Assembly (NCBI GenBank): GCA_963691815.1 | Contig: OY829659.1 | Location: 13,650,184-13,714,183 of the forward strand | Length of the DNA: 64,000 nt | Reading direction: 5' to 3' | DNA from: Echiichthys vipera | Lineage: Eukaryota > Chordata > Actinopteri > Perciformes > Trachinidae | Shown: in pieces, positions 61,127 through 64,000 of the stretch | Position numbering within the stretch: the stretch's first letter is position 1 | Layout: the number at the start of each line of letters is the position of its first letter | Program-made: the position numbers and the translations under genes | Notes under the pieces: generated by a model | The model's database searches: none | The model's input: only the letters and a program-made list of their open reading frames with translations | What the model was told of the DNA's origin: nothing

Positions 61127-63931
61127 CTGGCAAAAAGACAACAACAGAGTACAATGAATTAACTGGAGGAAAAAGTATGAGAGGAATTGTGAAAAATTTA
61201 AGAAAATTGAGAAAACTGGACAAAAAGAGAAGACTTTTTCCAACCTGTAGCAGTCAGTCGAATGATCTCAGTCCCGGCGGTAGCTCCCTCACTCAGAGAC
61301 ACCGTATATTCTGCTCTGCTGAACACTGGAGGGTTATCATTCACATCACCAATAGTTATCACCGCAGCAACACTAGAGCTCCTCTGGGGCACACCACGGT
61401 CTGACACAACAACTGTGAGGTTGTAAAGTGGCTTGATTTCAAAGTCAAGCCCCTCAGCCAACAGCAGAGTCCCGACTGTCTGAAAGCCACGCCCTTCCAG
61501 GAACCTCACACTACTTTCAATTTGGAATGCATTTCCTTCATTGCCATTGGCAATGGCAAAGTCAAAGCCACAGTTTTCTCGAGACAGGTCGCTGTCAAAG
61601 GCCTCAAAAGTCAGAACTGTTGACCCTGGGATGGTATCCTCAGAAACTGTAGCCCTGCAAACAGAAGAACATATATAAGACCATATTTTGAGGTGACACC
61701 ATAACACATCCAGCATCTAATGAATGCAGACAGACCTGTACTCCGATTGGTGAAACACAGGAGCGTTGTCATTGACGTCAGAGATTTGGACCTGGATGGT
61801 GGTGAGGGAGGAGAGTGAAGGCGAGCCTCCATCACAAGCTTCAATAACAATGCTGACTGACGGACGTTCAGGGTCAAACTCAGCTCTGTGATTGATGAAT
61901 AGAGTTCCTGGATACAGAGGACAATAACAGGGACTCAGACATTGCTGGGAATGTTTCTGTTCAAATGTAATGAATTACTTTCTTTTGAAACTAGAAACTT
62001 ATTTAGCTAAACTATATCGGGAAGAAAGCTAAGGTTGTCTACCGTTGTTAGGGTCAATGTAGAAACCCTCCTGGGTTGATGACGTCACTCTGTAGGTGAT
62101 CTTTCCGTTCTCTCCAGAGTCCCTGTCAGTCGCTGTTACTGTGACGACTACACTTCCTGGCGGCGTGTGCTCAGGCAGAGTTACCTGGGGTGCGGAGATA
62201 TTAATAACAACATTTGAACATCAGAGCAAAAGAAACAAATAAACCAACAAGGGATCGCATAAATACTGTAATAAATTTCCAAAGGTCAATAGGCAATAAA
62301 CTCAAAGAGGGGAAAATTGCATTAATATTGTAATTCCTGTTTTTCCTGATCTTGTGTTCATGTTAAGGTAATTTCCTGAGCCAAAGAAGTAAATATTATA
62401 CAGGCTGATCTCTGCATCGTTTCCCCAGTCAATATTAGGCAGTTAACTTTTATCACCCTCACTGTGTGCACCTTGGGAATGCACATGTGTGTTTTTACAG
62501 TGTGTGTGCATGTTTCCAAGTGCAATATTCCACTTCTGTTGTAGTCTGTTGGATAGAAACGGTTTCTGAAGCAAGTTTAATTCCCTATCAAACTTTCTAA
62601 GGTATGAAGAAATCAGAAATGTATCATTAATAAGTCACCCTACCTGATAGAGATCATGGGTGAATGCAGGTGCATTGTCATTAATATCCTCCACCAATAT
62701 CGTAATGTTAGCCTCAGTTTGGTGCTGACTGTCCGTGGCTCTGATGGTCACGGTGTACCACGTTTTCTCCTCAAAGTCCAGAGGGGCAGTGAGTGATACG
62801 CCTCCACTGTAACGGTGAATCCCAAATTTGCCTAAGGCTGTTGGATCCAGCTGCAATGAGTAGGAGAGGGCAGGACTGGAGTCGACGTCATTACCCGTCA
62901 CAAGAGTGATCTCTGTGCCAATCAACATATCTGAAAGATAGGCAAAGAGATTGAACAAAAACCTGTTGTATTTACTTGTGACTTCTGTAAATAGAAGTAT
63001 GCGTCAGTTTTTATACAGTTGCAGAGCCATGATGCACAACTACATATACTGTACTTAGACCTGCACAGGGTTTGGCAGGTGTTCTACATGATATATGGCA
63101 TATAAATAGAAATAACACAATTCCTGTAAATTAACGCACTTACTCTCTGGGATGCGGACTTCCTTGGGCAAGGGAATAGTGGGGCTGTTGTCATTTTGGT
63201 CAACAATGATCACTGTCAACGTCGCCGAACCAGCCAATCTTGGACTTCCTCTATCGGTTGCTGTAACTACAAGCCTGTGGGTGGGCAGCAAAATAGGTTG
63301 TCTGAAAGGTTGTTCTGTCTCTTACCACATGTGTAGTTCTAAAAGTTGAATTCTATTGTGGGTGATGATAGAGGAACATGAAATGCACATAATACCTTTG
63401 ATAGCATATTGTCATGAAAAAGAATAGTTACGAAAGCACCACAAAAAGGTTATGAAAATGTTTCAGTGAAGAAGATTTGATTTACAGAGTTTGAAATTGC
63501 AGCTTTGATACATCTGGCATGCAGATATCAGTATGAACTGGTGCTTATATGTCACTATGTCAAACTCTTCACCACCTATCTAAACTCATACTAACGGAGT
63601 GAATATGATTTTCCTTCTGTAAAAGTTTAGTATGTGTACACATAATGGACTTTTTCTGTACGTCGGCATGCAAAGCTCAAAATTTATTACAGGTCAAATA
63701 CATAGCCACTGAATCTAGAGATTCACAGAGAATGGAATGGTTCTCTGTGAGGTTCATTCAACCACAGATCTGTTCTCACTTGGTCTGGGTAAAGATCTCA
63801 CGATCCATGATGGCCGCTGTGGTGATGCTTCCTGTCATCGGGTTGATCTTGAACAGGCCGCTCATGCCTGATGACTGGATGGAGTAGGTCACCTGACCAT
63901 TTTGGCCCTGATCCACATCGTCAGCCATCAC
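59085..63931 (-). CDS. dchs1: Dachsous cadherin-related 1, 3' part of gene (5' part outside window)
   Basis: Seven exons (63931-63780, 63274-63144, 62930-62644, 62184-62043, 61907-61736, 61654-61245, 61126-59085) sum to 3,336 bp in one frame, 1,111 residues plus TGA. The product has about six to seven extracellular cadherin repeats with DxNDNxP calcium motifs (DQNDNSPT, DINDNAPAF, DVNDNAPVF, DVNDNPPVF, DVNDNHPFF). It also has one transmembrane helix (coded at about 60150-60232) and a cytoplasmic tail of about 350 residues containing DYLLNWCPQFQPLANVFTEI, a dachsous-type tail motif. Dachsous is the ligand of Fat4 in planar cell polarity and Hippo signalling. The full protein is about 3,300 residues in human, so this is the C-terminal third. 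DCHS1 is preferred over DCHS2 mainly because arfip2 is the neighbour; the sequence alone does not settle it. Confidence 0.9.
61245..61654 (-). CDS. dchs1: dchs1 exon: full cadherin repeat
   Basis: This 410-bp exon codes ATVSEDTIPGSTVLTFEAFD through VVVSDRGVPQRSSS and IGDVNDNPPVFSRAEYTVSL to EIIRLTAT. The acceptor is TGTTTGCAG. The donor is GTTGGA, a weak site, but it restores the codon split (G/AT) with the terminal exon and yields LTATDPDS, as expected in cadherins. Confidence 0.9.
61736..61907 (-). CDS. dchs1: dchs1 exon: cadherin repeat end
   Basis: This 172-bp exon codes TLFINHRAEFDPERPSVSIV, then IEACDGGSPSLSS and ISDVNDNAPVFHQSEY. DVNDNAPVF closes the repeat. The acceptor is TATCCAG and the donor GTCTGT. 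Confidence 0.92.
62043..62184 (-). CDS. dchs1: dchs1 exon: cadherin repeat start
   Basis: This 142-bp exon codes VTLPEHTPPGSVVVTVTATD, then RDSGENGKITYRV and FYIDPNNG. TATDRDSGENG is a typical cadherin calcium-site run. The acceptor is GCACCCCAG and the donor GTAGAC. Confidence 0.92.
62644..62930 (-). CDS. dchs1: dchs1 exon: one full cadherin repeat
   Basis: This 287-bp exon runs from MLIGTEITLVTGNDVDSSPA to VEDINDNAPAFTHDLYQ. Calcium ligands are visible as GNDVD, LDFEE, RATDS and DINDNAP. The acceptor is TATCTTTCAG and the donor GTAGGG. It joins the upstream exon through a split Asn codon (A/AT). Confidence 0.92.
63144..63274 (-). CDS. dchs1: dchs1 exon: cadherin repeat end
   Basis: This 131-bp exon codes LVVTATDRGSPRLAGSATLT then VIIVDQNDNSPT and KEVRIPE. 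TATDRGSP and DQNDNSP close one cadherin repeat and open the next. The acceptor is CCCACCCACAG and the donor GTAAGT. Confidence 0.92.
63780..63931 (-). CDS. dchs1: dchs1 exon: cadherin repeat
   Basis: This 152-bp exon codes VMADDVDQGQNGQVTYSIQS and ends DREIFTQT plus a split Lys codon. The ADDxDxGxNG and DRE motifs are calcium-binding cadherin features. The acceptor is CCTTCTCCCAG and the donor GTGAGA. It is the most 5' dchs1 exon visible in the window. Confidence 0.9.
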
Positions 63932-64000
63932 CTGGGAGAAGGTGGAGAAGGAGAAAGAAAAAGGAATAACGATGAGAATTTGACCATTCATAAAACTCCA

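Noticed and set aside
59085..63931. Alternative assignment as a clustered protocadherin or dchs2
   Set aside because: Protocadherins code their ectodomain in one large exon, unlike the many exons here. dchs2 cannot be fully excluded, but the arfip2 neighbour favours dchs1.

Overview
This is a vertebrate window, almost certainly from a percomorph (spiny-rayed) teleost fish. The evidence is short exons with GT/AG introns and vertebrate-type proteins, abundant (CA)n, (TA)n and (GA)n microsatellites, and many interspersed repeats of kinds I recognise from teleost genomes. There are no prokaryotic features.

Three protein-coding genes can be supported, all on the minus strand. (1) 338-5540: the 5' half of an FHDC1-family formin (proline-rich FH1, then FH2). 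Eight coding exons chain in frame, and the 3' part lies left of the window. (2) 9144-21550: a complete arfip2 (arfaptin-2, a BAR-domain protein). Seven constitutive coding exons give 344 aa, there is a non-coding first exon, and two frame-preserving candidate cassette exons are present. (3) 59085-63931: the 3' end of dchs1 (dachsous cadherin). Seven exons sum exactly to 1,111 codons plus a stop: cadherin repeats, one transmembrane helix and a cytoplasmic tail. The 5' part lies right of the window.

The layout is: formin gene (0.3-5.7 kb); a short gap with a terminal-inverted-repeat element and AT repeats (5.7-9.1 kb); arfip2 with intronic repeats (9.1-21.7 kb); a roughly 37 kb gene-poor stretch (21.7-58.6 kb) of microsatellites and decayed mobile elements, several present as recognisable pairs; and dchs1 (58.8-64 kb).

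The genes do not form a pathway. Formins of this family act on actin and microtubules, arfaptin-2 binds Arl1/Arf/Rac and PI4P at trans-Golgi membranes, and dachsous is the Fat4 ligand in planar polarity and Hippo signalling. Their grouping matches a known vertebrate paralogon: from memory, human 4q31 carries ARFIP1-FHDC1-DCHS2 and human 11p15 carries ARFIP2-DCHS1. The fish window therefore looks like the 11p15-type ohnologous block that still holds an FHDC gene.

I found no new biological system. The items most worth checking are the two arfip2 cassette exons, the FHDC ohnolog, a proline tract coded by a near-pure microsatellite, a furin-like site in dachsous, a perfect 16-bp hairpin and the repeat pairs.
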